From Streptomyces graminilatus (GTDB taxonomy: Bacteria; Actinomycetota; Actinomycetes; Streptomycetales; Streptomycetaceae): 51,038 nucleotides of DNA. The stretch lies in assembly GCF_001418565.1 (NCBI RefSeq), contig NZ_LIQQ01000054.1:1-51038 (forward strand), read 5' to 3'. The notes beneath the pieces were generated by a model. That model saw nothing but the letters and a program-made list of their open reading frames with translations. It was not told the origin of the DNA and did no database searches. A program made the translations under genes and the position numbers. Shown one piece after another: positions 1 to 10,000 of the stretch; positions within the stretch are counted from its first letter, which is position 1, and each line of letters opens with the position of its first letter.

Positions 1-45
1 CGAACAACTGACCGCGGCCCGGTAGTACCGAAGCCGGGGGGGCAT

Positions 46-90
46 GGCCGGAGGGTCGGTAGCGGGGATTCCGCTGCCGACCCTCCGGCC
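46..90. terminator. Long hairpin downstream of the LysE operon
   Basis: An inverted repeat of about 20 bp per arm (GGCCGGAGGGTCGG at 46-59, its complement at 77-90, continuing inward with one G-T type mismatch). It lies just past the stop of the minus-strand LysE gene and would act as its terminator. No U-run follows, as is usual for Streptomyces hairpin terminators. Confidence 0.6.
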
Positions 91-122
91 ATCCGGCTTT
101 TCGGGGTGCGACCGCCGTGCCG

Positions 123-770
123 TCAGCTCGCCTTGGTCGGGCCCGAGGTGTCGATGGCCAGGGAGATGGCGAGCAGGCCCAGTACCGTGCCCATCGCGTA
201 GCGCTGCACCTTCAGCCAGGACGGACGGTGGGCGAGGAAGACGGCGATGGCGCCGGCCGCCAGGACGATGGCGAGGTTGACCGCGACGCTGACAACGATC
301 TGGATCGAGCCCAGAATGAGGCCCTGGAGGAGGACGTGGCCCTTGTCCAGGTCGATGAACTGGGGGATGAGCGAGAGGTACATGATGGCGATCTTCGGGT
401 TGAGCAGGTTCGTCATCAGGCCCATGGTGAACAGCTTGCGCGGTGAGTCGTGCGGCACGTCCTGCGGGGCGAACACGGAGACCCCGCCCGGCTTCAGCGC
501 GTTCCAGGCCAGGTAGGCGAGGTAGGCGGCGCCCGCGAGCTTCACCGCGAAGTACAACTCGGGCACGGCGAGGAAGACGACCGACAGACCCAGGTTCGCG
601 GCGAGCAGATACACCATGAACCCGATGGCGACGCCGCCGAGGGAGACGATGCCGGCGCGCCTGCCCTGGGTGATGCTGCGGGAGACGAGATAGATCATGT
701 TCGGGCCTGGGGTGAGCACCATGCCGAGGGCCACCACCACCACGCCGAGGACCCCGCTCAGTTCAACCAT
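123..770 (-). CDS. LysE/RhtB-family amino-acid exporter
   Basis: A 215-residue integral membrane protein expected to export an amino acid or related metabolite. The family signature is visible near the N-terminus as GMVLTPGPNMIYLVSRSITQG, and several hydrophobic segments span most of the chain, with a second signature region around TNLLNPKIAIMYLSL. Length matches the family (about 205-215). Its start overlaps the end of the upstream DinB-like gene by 8 bp, so the two are probably translationally coupled. A MocR regulator is divergently placed next door, and MocR/LysE pairing is a recurrent arrangement, so I infer that the regulator controls this exporter. The substrate cannot be told from sequence. 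Confidence 0.9.
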   Translation of the reverse strand: MVELSGVLGVVVVALGMVLTPGPNMIYLVSRSITQGRRAGIVSLGGVAIGFMVYLLAANLGLSVVFLAVPELYFAVKLAGAAYLAYLAWNALKPGGVSVFAPQDVPHDSPRKLFTMGLMTNLLNPKIAIMYLSLIPQFIDLDKGHVLLQGLILGSIQIVVSVAVNLAIVLAAGAIAVFLAHRPSWLKVQRYAMGTVLGLLAISLAIDTSGPTKAS

Positions 771-1392
771 GAAAATTCCTCAATTCGTCGGTGCGTTGTG
801 CCGTCGTCCCCTCGGAGGCCGCTTCGTCGTCGGCGCGGCCGTCGCGCAGGACCTCGGCGAGGTCGTGCGCGATGTCGTGGAGGAGATGACGGGTGAAGAA
901 GTCGACGGTGAGCCGTGGATCGGCCAGGCGCGGATCGTCGCGGTCCCAGTCGTCGGCGGTGAGCATGGCCAGGCGGCGGGCCAGGGCCTCGGCGGCACAC
1001 CCCAGCTCCTGGGCCACCTGCCGCGGCTCCTCGTCCCGGTAGCGCGGGCCGGTGTCCGGGCGGTCCGCAGAGGCCCCGGACTCCGCCCCGGCCGATAATC
1101 GCGGTGCAATCGGCGATTGTCCGAGGATTGCATCGAGCCGGATGTGGAACAGCAGGCACATGTCCCGGACATGGCAGCCCCGTTCCAGGGGCGACCAGGC
1201 GGGCAGGCCCGCGCACCGGCCGCCCGATCCCGGATCCCGCAGGAACCGCTGCCAGCCCGCCGTGTACTGCCGGAGCACGTCGGCGATCACATCGTGCCCG
1301 ATCGGGTCGGAGGTGAAGCCGCAGTCGCGACAGTCGGGCATGGGCGGAGGAGTCCGGCCGAGCGGTGACCGGGATCGCGTGGTCGTTTTCAT
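763..1392 (-). CDS. DinB-like (mycothiol-S-transferase fold) protein
   Basis: A 209-residue soluble protein. The start at 1392 (ATGAAAACGACC) is chosen because AAGGAG sits the right distance upstream; the open frame runs further 5' without a plausible ribosome site. The region around WSPLERGCHVRDMCLLFHIRL is the typical first helix of the DinB/maleylpyruvate-isomerase N-terminal fold, with a metal-ligand-type His, and a later stretch LTVDFFTRHLLHDIAHDLAE supplies further His/Asp candidates. A CRDCGF motif near the N-terminus is shared with a Streptomyces subgroup. It is first in a two-gene operon with the LysE exporter. The biochemical role is unknown. Confidence 0.8.
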   Translation of the reverse strand: MKTTTRSRSPLGRTPPPMPDCRDCGFTSDPIGHDVIADVLRQYTAGWQRFLRDPGSGGRCAGLPAWSPLERGCHVRDMCLLFHIRLDAILGQSPIAPRLSAGAESGASADRPDTGPRYRDEEPRQVAQELGCAAEALARRLAMLTADDWDRDDPRLADPRLTVDFFTRHLLHDIAHDLAEVLRDGRADDEAASEGTTAQRTDELRNFHG

Positions 1393-1477
1393 GCGCCCTG
1401 GACTCCTTCCGTCCGAAGACCCGCCCGCTCGGGGCAATGCTCGGACTTTATTGCACGGCGAACTTCGATGCAATACG

Positions 1478-1500
1478 AGCATTGCACTGAGTGCAATGCT
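1478..1500. promoter_or_regulatory. Perfect inverted repeat, probable MocR operator
   Basis: AGCATTGCAC-TGA-GTGCAATGCT is a perfect 10-bp inverted repeat with a 3-nt spacer in the 188-bp gap between the divergent DinB/LysE and MocR genes. Further copies of the half-site core lie just to its left: ATTGCAC at 1450-1456 and GATGCAAT at 1468-1475. The cluster of TTGCA-type half-sites between a MocR gene and its likely target suggests the regulator's own binding site. Confidence 0.7.
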
Positions 1501-1580
1501 GTGGTTGGATGGATGTCCGCACGGGAAGACCGACCGACGGCCGACGATGGACGGCCGACGATGGACGATGGGGGAGCGCC

Positions 1581-2930
1581 GTGAAGGACTACCGGAGCGT
1601 CGCCGACATGGTGGCCGGGGAGATCGGAGCCGGTGCCCTCCGGCCCGGCGACCGGCTCCCCCCGCAACGCGAGTTCGCACGGCAGCACGGCATCGCCAAC
1701 TCCACCGCCACCCGCGTGTACCAGGAACTGGCCCGCCGGGGCCTGACGGTGGGCGAGGTGGGCCGGGGCACCTTCGTGCGCGCGGAGTCCGCCGGGTCCG
1801 CGGCCACCGGCCCCGCGCTCACCGAACCCGCCGACAGTCGTCGCGTCGACCTGGAGCTCAACTATCCGGTCGTCCCCGAGCAGAACGCCCTGCTCGCGGA
1901 ATCGCTCGGCGGGCTGCTGCGGCCCGACGCCCTCGGGCACGCCCTGCGACCGGTCGGCACGTCGGGTTTTCCGGCCGTACGGGAATCCGCCGCCGACATG
2001 CTCGCCCGTGGCGGCTGGCGCCCGGACCCGGCGCGGATCCACTTCGCGGGCAACGGGCGGCAGGCGATCTCGGCCGTCGTCACCGCACTGGTGCCGCCGG
2101 GTGCCCGGCTCGGCGTCGAGGAGCTGACCTACCCGATCGTCAAGGCCGTCGCCGCCCGCCTCGGCATCACCCTCGTCCCGCTGGCCATGGACGGCGACGG
2201 GCTCGTCCCGGAGGCGGTCGAGGAGGCCCATGCGGCGGCCCCGCTGCACGCCGTCTACGTACAGCCGAGGCTGCACAATCCGCTCTCCGTCAGCATGCCC
2301 GCCCGGCGCGTCGAGCGGCTGGCCGACGTACTGCTCGGCCTGGGCATCCCCGCGATCGAGGACGCCGTCTGGTCCTTCCTCCACGACGAACTCCCGCCGC
2401 TGGCCGCGTACGCCCCCGGCCGGACCGTCCTGATCGACAGCCTGTCCAAGCGCATCGCCCCGGGCCTGACCCTCGGGTTCGTGGTGGCGCCCGGCGCCCT
2501 GGTCAGCGAGATCGTCTCCACCATGCGGTCGGGCGGCTGGACCCCCACGCGGTTCGCCCTGGACGCCGCCCACCGCTGGCAGCAGGACGGCGCGGTGAAG
2601 GCGCTGGTCGAGGCCAAACAGCGGGAAGCGGTGGTACGGCAGAAGGTCGCGGCCCGGCACCTCGCCGGCTTCGCCGTACGGAGCGATCCGCGCTCCTACC
2701 ACTGCTGGTGGCAGTTGCCCCGCCCGTGGCGCGCGGACACCTTCGTCGCCGCCGCCGCGCGGCACGGCATCGGGGTGGTGCCCGCCGCGGCGTTCACCGT
2801 CGGCCGCAACCACTCCCCCAACGCCGTCCGGCTGGGCCTCGCCTCGCCGGAGCCGGACGTCCTGTCCCGGGCGCTCGGCACGCTCGCCGAACTGGCCCGG
2901 TCCGCCCCCGAGGACCTGGTCACCGACTGA
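1581..2930 (+). CDS. MocR-type GntR/aminotransferase transcriptional regulator
   Basis: A 449-residue regulator of the MocR family. Residues 1-70 form a GntR winged helix (GALRPGDRLPPQREFARQHG then NSTATRVYQELARRG). The remainder is a fold-type I aminotransferase domain that normally binds PLP as effector; SLSKRIAPGLTLG carries the expected Schiff-base lysine and IEDAVWSFLHDELPP is the usual downstream motif. I chose the GTG at 1581 because GGGGGAG precedes it; an ATG at 1491 would begin inside the operator palindrome. It is divergent from a LysE exporter operon, which it probably controls. Confidence 0.88.
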   Translation: MKDYRSVADMVAGEIGAGALRPGDRLPPQREFARQHGIANSTATRVYQELARRGLTVGEVGRGTFVRAESAGSAATGPALTEPADSRRVDLELNYPVVPEQNALLAESLGGLLRPDALGHALRPVGTSGFPAVRESAADMLARGGWRPDPARIHFAGNGRQAISAVVTALVPPGARLGVEELTYPIVKAVAARLGITLVPLAMDGDGLVPEAVEEAHAAAPLHAVYVQPRLHNPLSVSMPARRVERLADVLLGLGIPAIEDAVWSFLHDELPPLAAYAPGRTVLIDSLSKRIAPGLTLGFVVAPGALVSEIVSTMRSGGWTPTRFALDAAHRWQQDGAVKALVEAKQREAVVRQKVAARHLAGFAVRSDPRSYHCWWQLPRPWRADTFVAAAARHGIGVVPAAAFTVGRNHSPNAVRLGLASPEPDVLSRALGTLAELARSAPEDLVTD

Positions 2931-3176
2931 CGCCGGCAGCCCCGCCCGTACGCCGTACCGCTTTTTCTCCAACCGGTCGGTGCGCGTTGAAACTTTTCAC
3001 TCTGGGGCGATAGAGACGCCGCCAATTCCACGAGAACTTACGATTTTCCGAAAGAATTGCGGAAAATCTCCGCGACGCCACGCAGGAAGCCCCGACGGCG
3101 AATTTCTGCCGCGCTGGCCGAACTCAGCCCCAGGCCGAGTCGTCGACCGACCGGGCGCTGACCTCGACAAGGGTTG

Positions 3177-3209
3177 CGCAAGCTTGCGTGTATCGGGTGA
3201 TCCTTGACA
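3177..3209. promoter_or_regulatory. Palindrome and promoter-like -35 element before the LuxR-type gene
   Basis: The 453-bp gap 2931-3383 holds no convincing gene. It contains CGCAAGCTTGCG (3177-3188, perfect 12-bp palindrome) followed by TTGACA at 3204-3209. A -10 is not clear; TGTGAG about 18 nt downstream is the best candidate. The gap probably carries the promoter and an operator for the downstream regulator. Confidence 0.4.
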
Positions 3210-3383
3210 TCTTCGATACCTCTCGGGTGTGAGTATTTCCACGTTTAGCTATAACTCTCCAGGCGGGCGGTGATGCTCACCGCAAGCGCCCCTCGCTTAA
3301 TCAATCTTGCCGATGTCGGGACGGCAGCGCGAGAGCGAAGGGCGTCGGGAACACGCAGCGCAGCAATACGCGGGGGTGGACAT

Positions 3384-4388
3384 ATGTGCCAGAAAAAGGG
3401 CATCAAGGAAAAGGAAAGCGGCGGAACCTCGTGTGAGGCTCACTTCTGCACGCAGGGGCTGGAGAGTTATCGCGAGGCCCTCAACAGCGGGACGATATCG
3501 GGAGAGGTTCCCGACTGCGTCGTCACGTACGGGCTGTTACGTTCGATGCCGGGCCTGACCGGGTACTTCGTGCCCATCCCCCCGAAGGTCGCCGAGGCGG
3601 AACTCTCCCGTTCCGTCGTCCAGGAGATCGAACGCCACGAGAAGACCCTGGCGGTCCTGCGCTCGTCCTTCATGGCCGCGGAGACCCTCTACCGCACCGC
3701 GCAGCACGACACGGGCGTCCCCATCGAGTCCCTGAAGGGCACGGACGTGATCAGCCAGTCGCTGAGGCTGGCCGTCGAGGTGTGCAAGGAGGAACTGCTC
3801 ACCGCGCAGCCGGGCGGCGGACGCTCCCCGGCCCTCCTCGCGGAGGCCCTGCCCCGCGATCTCGCGCTGGTACGCCGTGGCGTGGGCCAGCGCACGCTGT
3901 ACCAGCACAGCGTGCGCTCCCACCAGCCGACCCTGGCCTACATAGAGCGGGTGACGGCCGAGGGAGCCGAGGTCCGCACCCTGGACGAGATCTTCGAACG
4001 CGTCATCATCTGCGACCGGGCGGTCGCCTTCATCCCCGGCATCCCGGAACGCAGGACCGCGGCACTCGCCGTCCGGCACCCCGGCGCCGTCGCCTTCCTC
4101 GTCAAGGTCTTCGACCACATGTGGGAACGCGCCCGACCGGTGTCCATCACCCCCGAGCAGCACCGGCCGGACCTGCTGATCGACTCGGTCCGCTCCGCCA
4201 TGCTCCGCATGGTCGTCACCGGCCACACCGACGAAACGATCGCCGGCCGCCTGGGCATGAGTTCCCGCACCGTCTCCGCCCACATCAAGAAGGTCGCCGA
4301 TGTCCTGGGCAGCCGCAGCCGAGCCGAACTCGGCTATCTCATCGCCCAGCGCCGCCTCCTCGAACAGGACGAGCTGGTCGGTTCCTGA
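3384..4388 (+). CDS. LuxR-type (C-terminal HTH) cluster regulator
   Basis: A 334-residue regulator. The C-terminal segment (GHTDETIAGRLGMSSRTVSA and following AHIKKVADVLGSRSRAELG) is a LuxR/NarL helix-turn-helix. The N-terminal two thirds resemble the TrmB/LuxR-type regulators common in Streptomyces, beginning with the Cys-rich motif CEAHFCTQGLESYREAL and followed by a long helical region. The ATG at 3384 is preceded by GGGGGTGG; an in-frame start at 3270 is possible. It sits at the left edge of the NRPS cluster, convergent with the FkbM gene (39-bp gap), and is the only regulator inside the cluster, so a pathway-specific activator role is inferred. Confidence 0.8.
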   Translation: MCQKKGIKEKESGGTSCEAHFCTQGLESYREALNSGTISGEVPDCVVTYGLLRSMPGLTGYFVPIPPKVAEAELSRSVVQEIERHEKTLAVLRSSFMAAETLYRTAQHDTGVPIESLKGTDVISQSLRLAVEVCKEELLTAQPGGGRSPALLAEALPRDLALVRRGVGQRTLYQHSVRSHQPTLAYIERVTAEGAEVRTLDEIFERVIICDRAVAFIPGIPERRTAALAVRHPGAVAFLVKVFDHMWERARPVSITPEQHRPDLLIDSVRSAMLRMVVTGHTDETIAGRLGMSSRTVSAHIKKVADVLGSRSRAELGYLIAQRRLLEQDELVGS

Positions 4389-4427
4389 TTCGCCGCGTCC
4401 GTTCCAAGCCCGCCTGCCCGGCCGCGA

Positions 4428-5219
4428 TCACGTCCCCGCGTGTGCGACGAGGTCGTACAGGGCGGTGCCCGCCAGTTTGGGGCTCTGTGAGACGTCGACC
4501 GAGAAGCCGTGTTCTGTCAGCAGGGCGGTGATCGTTTCCAGGCGGCCGTCCTCCGCGTGGACCTCGGCCGCGACGCAGCGGATGAGCGGCCAGTGGGCTT
4601 CCTCTATCCCCTGGAGCACCGAGAGTTCGGCGCGCTCGACGTCCACCTTGAGGAGACCGATGCCCGTCAGGTCGTACTGCCGGATGACATCCGACACCGT
4701 GACAGCCGGAACGGGAAGGGAGATCCCGAGGTGGAGATCTTCGAGCAGTTCGTCGATGAATTCCTCGTCGACTCCCGAATTCAGGAGAAACCGACGAGTG
4801 GTCTGATCGTCCGCCGTACGGTCCGCGAAGAGGCTGGAGTTCCCGGGGGAATTCGGATAGAAGGTGAACTCCATCTCCCCGGCGCTGTCGCACACCGCGG
4901 CGCGCACCGCGACGGCCTGCGGGACATGGATTCGCAGGTTCTCCTCAAGACAGGCGAAGGTTTGCGGTGCGGGCTCGAATGCGATGAGCCGCAGATCGGG
5001 TACACGGCTGTGGAAGAACACCGAAGCCAGCCCGATATTCGCTCCGATGTCAAGCACCGTGTCTCCGGGCCGAAGACTCCCGACGGCGGCGTCATACATT
5101 CCGTCCACCGAGATCTCGGTCCAGAGCAGCAGCGCCTCGGATTCCGTGACACAGGCGACGGTTCGCCCGTCCGGCAGTTCGATGCTCGCCTTTTGAGAAG
5201 TCTGGTCACTGGTCCGCAT
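4428..5219 (-). CDS. FkbM-family SAM-dependent methyltransferase
   Basis: A methyltransferase of about 263 residues. The SAM-binding motif I is GDTVLDIGANIGLASVFF, followed by an acidic motif II region (LRLIAFEPAPQTFACLEENL). The FkbM hallmark GIGLLKVDVERAELSVLQGI is present toward the C-terminus. Family members O- or N-methylate natural products. The ATG at 5219 is preceded by GAGAG; a GTG at 5234 in the same frame is an alternative. Either start overlaps the end of the upstream P450 gene (stop at 5206), so the pair is probably co-translated and may act successively: hydroxylation, then O-methylation. That order is an inference from gene order. Confidence 0.85.
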   Translation of the reverse strand: MRTSDQTSQKASIELPDGRTVACVTESEALLLWTEISVDGMYDAAVGSLRPGDTVLDIGANIGLASVFFHSRVPDLRLIAFEPAPQTFACLEENLRIHVPQAVAVRAAVCDSAGEMEFTFYPNSPGNSSLFADRTADDQTTRRFLLNSGVDEEFIDELLEDLHLGISLPVPAVTVSDVIRQYDLTGIGLLKVDVERAELSVLQGIEEAHWPLIRCVAAEVHAEDGRLETITALLTEHGFSVDVSQSPKLAGTALYDLVAHAGT

Positions 5220-6486
5220 GGCATCCACTCTCACTGTCGTTGAACTTCCGATGAACAGGTGCCGAACCGGCCGGCTCCAGCCGCACCATGACTCCGAGTG
5301 GCCCTCGGGTGAAGTTGGAAGGGCTCCATTCCACCGGCTCGACGAGATGAATCCGCCGCACCCGGGCGCGTAGTTCGTCGAGGAACGCCGCTATCTCCAT
5401 CCGGGCAAGTCGCGCACCGACACATACATGCCGACCGTGACCGAAGGCGAGGTGCCGGTTGGGGCGCCGCGAAATGTCGAACGTCTCCGGGTCGGGGAAG
5501 ACCTCGGGGTCCCGGTTGGCGGCCGGCGTCCAGACCGTCACCCGGTCCCCGGGGGCCAGGGTGCGACCGCCGAGCAGGGTCTCGGCCGTGACGGTCCGCA
5601 TGGCGTGCACGGCCGGTGAGGTCCAGCGCAGGATCTCCTCCACCGCCGGAGCGACCAGACTCGCGTCGCGCCGCAGACCCGACCACTGCTCCGGATGGTT
5701 CGCAAGTGCGACCAGCCCGCCGGCGACGGCGTAACGAGTCGTCTCGTTGGCCCCGATGAGGATGCCGGCGAGATTCACCACGAGATCGACTTCGGAGAAC
5801 GGCGCGGCCCCGGACTCCTCGGCCTCGGCGGCCGCCCTGATGAGGATGCTGATCAGGTCCGGTCCCGGTCGCTGCCGACGCTCCTCGATCACCTCGGTGA
5901 AGTAGAGGAACAGCTCGGAGTTGGCGGCCAGTCTGACCTCGTCGTCGTCGGAGTCGATTCCGTCGGTGGTCAGTTGCCCGATCCATTCCCAGTCGGTGCG
6001 GGGCAAATCCATGAACGCACAGATCACCTGAGTGGGCAGGGGGCGTGCGACCGCCGAGACGAACTCACGCGGCTCGTCGGCCACCACCGCGTCCATCAGC
6101 TCCCGCACCACACCCCGGACGCTCGCTTCGAGGTCTCGGACCACGGGAGGAGTGAAGGCCGATCCCACGAGTCGCCGTACCCGTACATGTTCCGGGCTGT
6201 CGGTGACGATCAGCATGCGGTCGGCCACGGCTTTCACGGCATCGGCGTTGGCACCGAGCCGCATACCGAGCCGCGAGCTGAAGAGTTCGTCGTTCGCGTA
6301 CACATGGGAAGCGTCCGCGTGGCGCGTGACAACCCAGAATCCCGGGCCGCCCCCGTCCTCATGAAAGTGAACGGGATCGTCATGACGCAGCCGTGTGAGC
6401 TCTTTCATGAATCGGTCGTCGCGGAACAGCTCCGGATCGGTCAGCTCCACATTTCCCTTACCCGCCCTGTCCCCTCCCGGGTGCAT
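5206..6486 (-). CDS. Cytochrome P450 (cluster tailoring)
   Basis: A bacterial class I P450 of 426 residues. The oxygen-binding I-helix reads GILIGANETTRYA, the K-helix ExxR is EEILR, and the haem-ligand loop is FGHGRHVCVGARLARME with Cys near residue 355. The start at 6486 was chosen because a strong GAGGAGA lies 6 nt upstream; an in-frame ATG at 6519 has no comparable ribosome site. It leads the short minus-strand P450 to FkbM operon, divergent from the NRPS operon. It probably oxidises an amino acid or the peptide; whether it acts on a carrier-bound substrate cannot be told. No ferredoxin gene is present in the window. Confidence 0.9.
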   Translation of the reverse strand: MHPGGDRAGKGNVELTDPELFRDDRFMKELTRLRHDDPVHFHEDGGGPGFWVVTRHADASHVYANDELFSSRLGMRLGANADAVKAVADRMLIVTDSPEHVRVRRLVGSAFTPPVVRDLEASVRGVVRELMDAVVADEPREFVSAVARPLPTQVICAFMDLPRTDWEWIGQLTTDGIDSDDDEVRLAANSELFLYFTEVIEERRQRPGPDLISILIRAAAEAEESGAAPFSEVDLVVNLAGILIGANETTRYAVAGGLVALANHPEQWSGLRRDASLVAPAVEEILRWTSPAVHAMRTVTAETLLGGRTLAPGDRVTVWTPAANRDPEVFPDPETFDISRRPNRHLAFGHGRHVCVGARLARMEIAAFLDELRARVRRIHLVEPVEWSPSNFTRGPLGVMVRLEPAGSAPVHRKFNDSESGCHADQ

Positions 6487-6651
6487 GACGCTCTCCTCTG
6501 GTGTGGTCTCGATGGCCATTGACACGCGCACGCGCAGAACGAAGACACACGTGAAAACAAGAAATGGTTGGAAGGGTGAGAGGGAGTACACCGCACGCCA
6601 CGGTCGTGACGATCAGCCGGCCTTCTATCGGCTTCGGCCGGCTTCGATCAG

Positions 6652-6684
6652 TCTGCGGTCGTTCTGCGGTCGTTCCGCGGTCGG
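6652..6684. repeat. Three 11-nt direct repeats in the divergent P450/NRPS promoter region
   Basis: Two exact copies of TCTGCGGTCGT (6652-6662, 6663-6673) and a third, TCCGCGGTCGG (6674-6684), run head to tail with an exact 11-bp period. They lie in the 579-bp gap 6487-7065 between the divergent P450 and NRPS genes. One-helical-turn spacing is typical of sites for cooperative activators. The rest of the gap holds no convincing gene. Confidence 0.6.
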
Positions 6685-6960
6685 CACAGGAAGTGCTCAC
6701 AACCACGAGTTCAAATGCGGTCGACGCGTCTGCGAGCGCGCGACAGCGTTCCCTCAAGACGGCACCGTTGTCCGCCAACGAAGATCATTCCTATCAGAGG
6801 TTGCCCGCTCCGTACAGATGCAAACGTGACCCGTGCCGCACTTCGGCCCCGCCATCCCCCGTGCTTCCACCGTCACTTCGCGGGCAATTGTGCACAACTC
6901 GACCGCGTTTGACGGCAGTACGCAAGCCCAGTTCGGCAACTGTCCGGCATCAATTAGCTG

Positions 6961-6989
6961 TTGACACTTGCCGAGTGGGCGTGTGTATC
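6961..6989 (+). promoter_or_regulatory. Candidate promoter for the NRPS operon
   Basis: TTGACA at 6961-6966 is a consensus -35. TGTATC at 6984-6989 follows with a 17-nt spacer (TATCTT two bases later is an alternative). The NRPS start codon is about 75 bp downstream, leaving a short 5' leader. Confidence 0.55.
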
Positions 6990-7065
6990 TTTCAACGGTC
7001 CGCCTTCAAGATCATCTGCGAGCTGGGGCGGGCAAAGACCAAAGAGCTTGAAAAACGGGGGCAGT

Positions 7066-10000
7066 ATGCACGGCGATGGTCTGCGGCATGCGCAGAATCC
7101 GGAGGTGGTGGCGCGGGCGACCCCCGCGCAGCGCCGGATATGGATAGAGAACCGGGTCCGCCAGGATTCCGGAGCCGACGGGGCGGGTTTCCACTCCGTT
7201 CTGCTGCTTCGCCTTCCGGCCGGCCTGTCCCTTGCCGTCGTTCAACGCGCGTTGACCGCTCTGGTGAAGCGGCACGAGGCGCTCCGGACCACCTTCCGCT
7301 TCGACGCGGACGAGCTGCTCCAGGTCGTCCGGCCGCCGTACGTTCCCGAACTCGTCCACGAAGAGGTCGAGGGCTGGGATCCGGTGGCGGACCTCTTGAG
7401 CGATCGGCACGTCGAGTACTTCCGCGAGCCCTTCGACCTGGAATTCGGCCCGGTCTTCAGAGCGCGTGTCCTCGCGGCGGGCACGGGCGACCGGACGCTG
7501 ATGCTCGTCATGCATCACATCGCCACGGACGGCTGGTCCCTCGGTCTTCTGCACCGTGATCTGGCCGAGTTGTACCGCGCGGAGGCACAGAACCTGGCTC
7601 CGGACCTGCCGGAGATCTCCCTGCGGCTCACCGACCTCGCCGAGCGGGCGGGGAGCGACGCGGCGGACGCGGCCCGCCTCGACAGCCTCGCCCACTGGGA
7701 GCACACCCTTTCCGGGGTCCCCTCGACGCTGGAGCTTCCCCTGAAGCGGGCGAGACCCGGTGTGCGCTCCCATCGTGGCGACCGCGTGGAGCTGGAGATC
7801 CCCGAGCCCCTCTGCCGAGAGGTCCGCCGGGTGGCCGCCACCGCGGACAGTTCGGACTTCGTCGTGTACCTGAGCGCTCTCCAGGTCGCGCTGAGCCGCT
7901 GGTGCGGTCAGGACGACGTAGTGGTGGGCACCATGATCGCCGACCGCTTCGAGCCGGGTTCGGAGAACGTTGTCGGCCCGCTGCTCAACATGGTGCCGCT
8001 GCGGGCCCGCGTAGACGAGTCGGCGTCCTTCGACCGCCTGCTCGACCTGAACCGCGAGTCGGTGCTGGAGTCGCTGGACCACATCGGCCTCGGTTTCGAC
8101 GAGCTGGTCCAGCACCTGGTCCCGGAACGGCTGCCCGGTTGCGGCCCGCTGGTGCAGGCCGTGTTCAACGACGTACGGGAGGTCGACTCCTCCGACGGCT
8201 CCCTCCTGGGCACCCCCCTGCCCTTCACGTACGGGGAGAGCACCCACTTCGACTTCGTCGCGGAACTCGAGGAGCACTCGGGCAACACCCTCCTGGCGCT
8301 GTCGTTCGCCACGGACGTACTGGACGCCGCCGCGGTGACCGCGTTCGGGGACCGCTTCCTGCGACTGCTCGCGGAGCTGTGCGACCGGCCCGACGCCCCG
8401 CTGCTCGCTCATCCGCCGGTCGGCGCCGCGGAGCGCGCCGAACTCCTCGCCCGGGGCACGGCGGCTGCCGTTCCCGGAGCCCCGGGGTTCGTGGAGCGGG
8501 TGCAGCAGACCGCGGCCCGGTATCCCGACCGGCCGGCCGTGGTCGCGGGCGACGAGACCCTCGGCTACGGGGAGTTGCTCGACCGGGCCCGCCGGCTGGC
8601 GCAGGTGCTCAGGGAGGCGGGCGTGGGCCCCGAGACACCGGTGGGGGTCCATCTGCCGCGCTCGGCCGACCTGGTCGTGGCCCTGCTCGCCGTCATGGGG
8701 GCCGGCGCGTCATACGTGCCGCTCGCCCCCGACTACCCGGTGGACCGCCTGCGGTTCATGGTGCGGGACGCCGGTGTCAGGGTGCTGATCACCTCGGCAC
8801 CGGAGGAAGAGGGCATCTGGGCCGGGGTGCCCACGGTCATCTCGCCCCGCGCCCGTTGTTCGGAAAAGGTGCCGCCCGCCCTCGACGCGCCGGCCGGCGG
8901 CAGCGTGGCCTACACGGTCTACACGTCGGGAACGAGTGGACGCCCCAAGGGAGTTCAGGTACCGCACAGCGGGCTGGGCAATCTGGTCGACTGGTACGTC
9001 CGCGAGTACGAACTGACGCACACGGACCGGATCCCGCAGTTGGCGGGCATCAGCTTCGACGCCGGCCTCCTGGAGATGGCGCCCGCGCTGGCCGCCGGTG
9101 CCTGTCTGACCGTCGTGCCGGACGAGGTCAGGGTCGACCCGGTGGCGTTCTGCCGGTTCCTCGATGTCTCCGGTGTCACCGTGGCCTTCCTCGTGACCCC
9201 GGTGCTCACCGCCGTGGAGAACGCCGGCGGCCGGATACCCGGCCGTGTCCGACGGATCCAGGTCGGCGGGGACGAGCTGACCGCCGTACCCGCCGGAGGG
9301 TCCTACCGGCTCTCCAATCTGTACGGTCCCACCGAGGCGTCCGTGGTCAGCGCCGCCGGGGAGCAGCGGGAGGGAGCGGAGGTCACCCTCGGCGGGCCGC
9401 TGCCCGGCGGGCGGCTGTATCTGCTCGACGAGCTGTTGCGCCTGGTGCCGGACGGAACTCCCGGCGAGCTCTACGTCGGCGGCGCCGGGGTCGCCCGGGG
9501 ATACGCGGGGCAGCCGGGTCTCACCGCTTCCCGGTTCCTCGCGGATCCCTTCGCCGGGGACGGATCGCGGATGTACCGGACCGGTGACCGCATGCACTGG
9601 GACAGCGGCGGGAAGCTCGTCTTCCGGGGCCGGACCGACGCACAGGTGAAGATCCGTGGCTTCAGGATCGAACCGGCCGAGGTGGAGCGGGTGCTCCTGG
9701 AGGCCAAGGGAGTCGGCGCGGCCTGCGTCGTCGTTCGCGAAGTGCCGGGTGCGGGCAGTCAGTTGGCCGCCTTCCTGGTCCCGTCGGCGGCGGCGGACGG
9801 CGTGCTGGACATCGAGGAGATCCGCGCGGACATCGGCCGTCTGCTGCCTCGGCACATGGTGCCGTCCTCCCTGGTCCAGTTGTCCGGTCTTCCCCTGACG
9901 GCGAACGGCAAGGTCGACCGGGCCGCGCTGGCACGGCGCGAGGTGCCGAGCGGCCCGGAAGCCGGCTTCACGGCTCCCGAGGGTCCGGTGGCCGAGGTGC

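Noticed and set aside
7012..8652. Long minus-strand frames opposite the NRPS genes (also 8710-10749, 11676-13703, 17990-19414)
   Set aside because: Antisense shadows of NRPS modules; the plus-strand frames contain all C, A and T core motifs.
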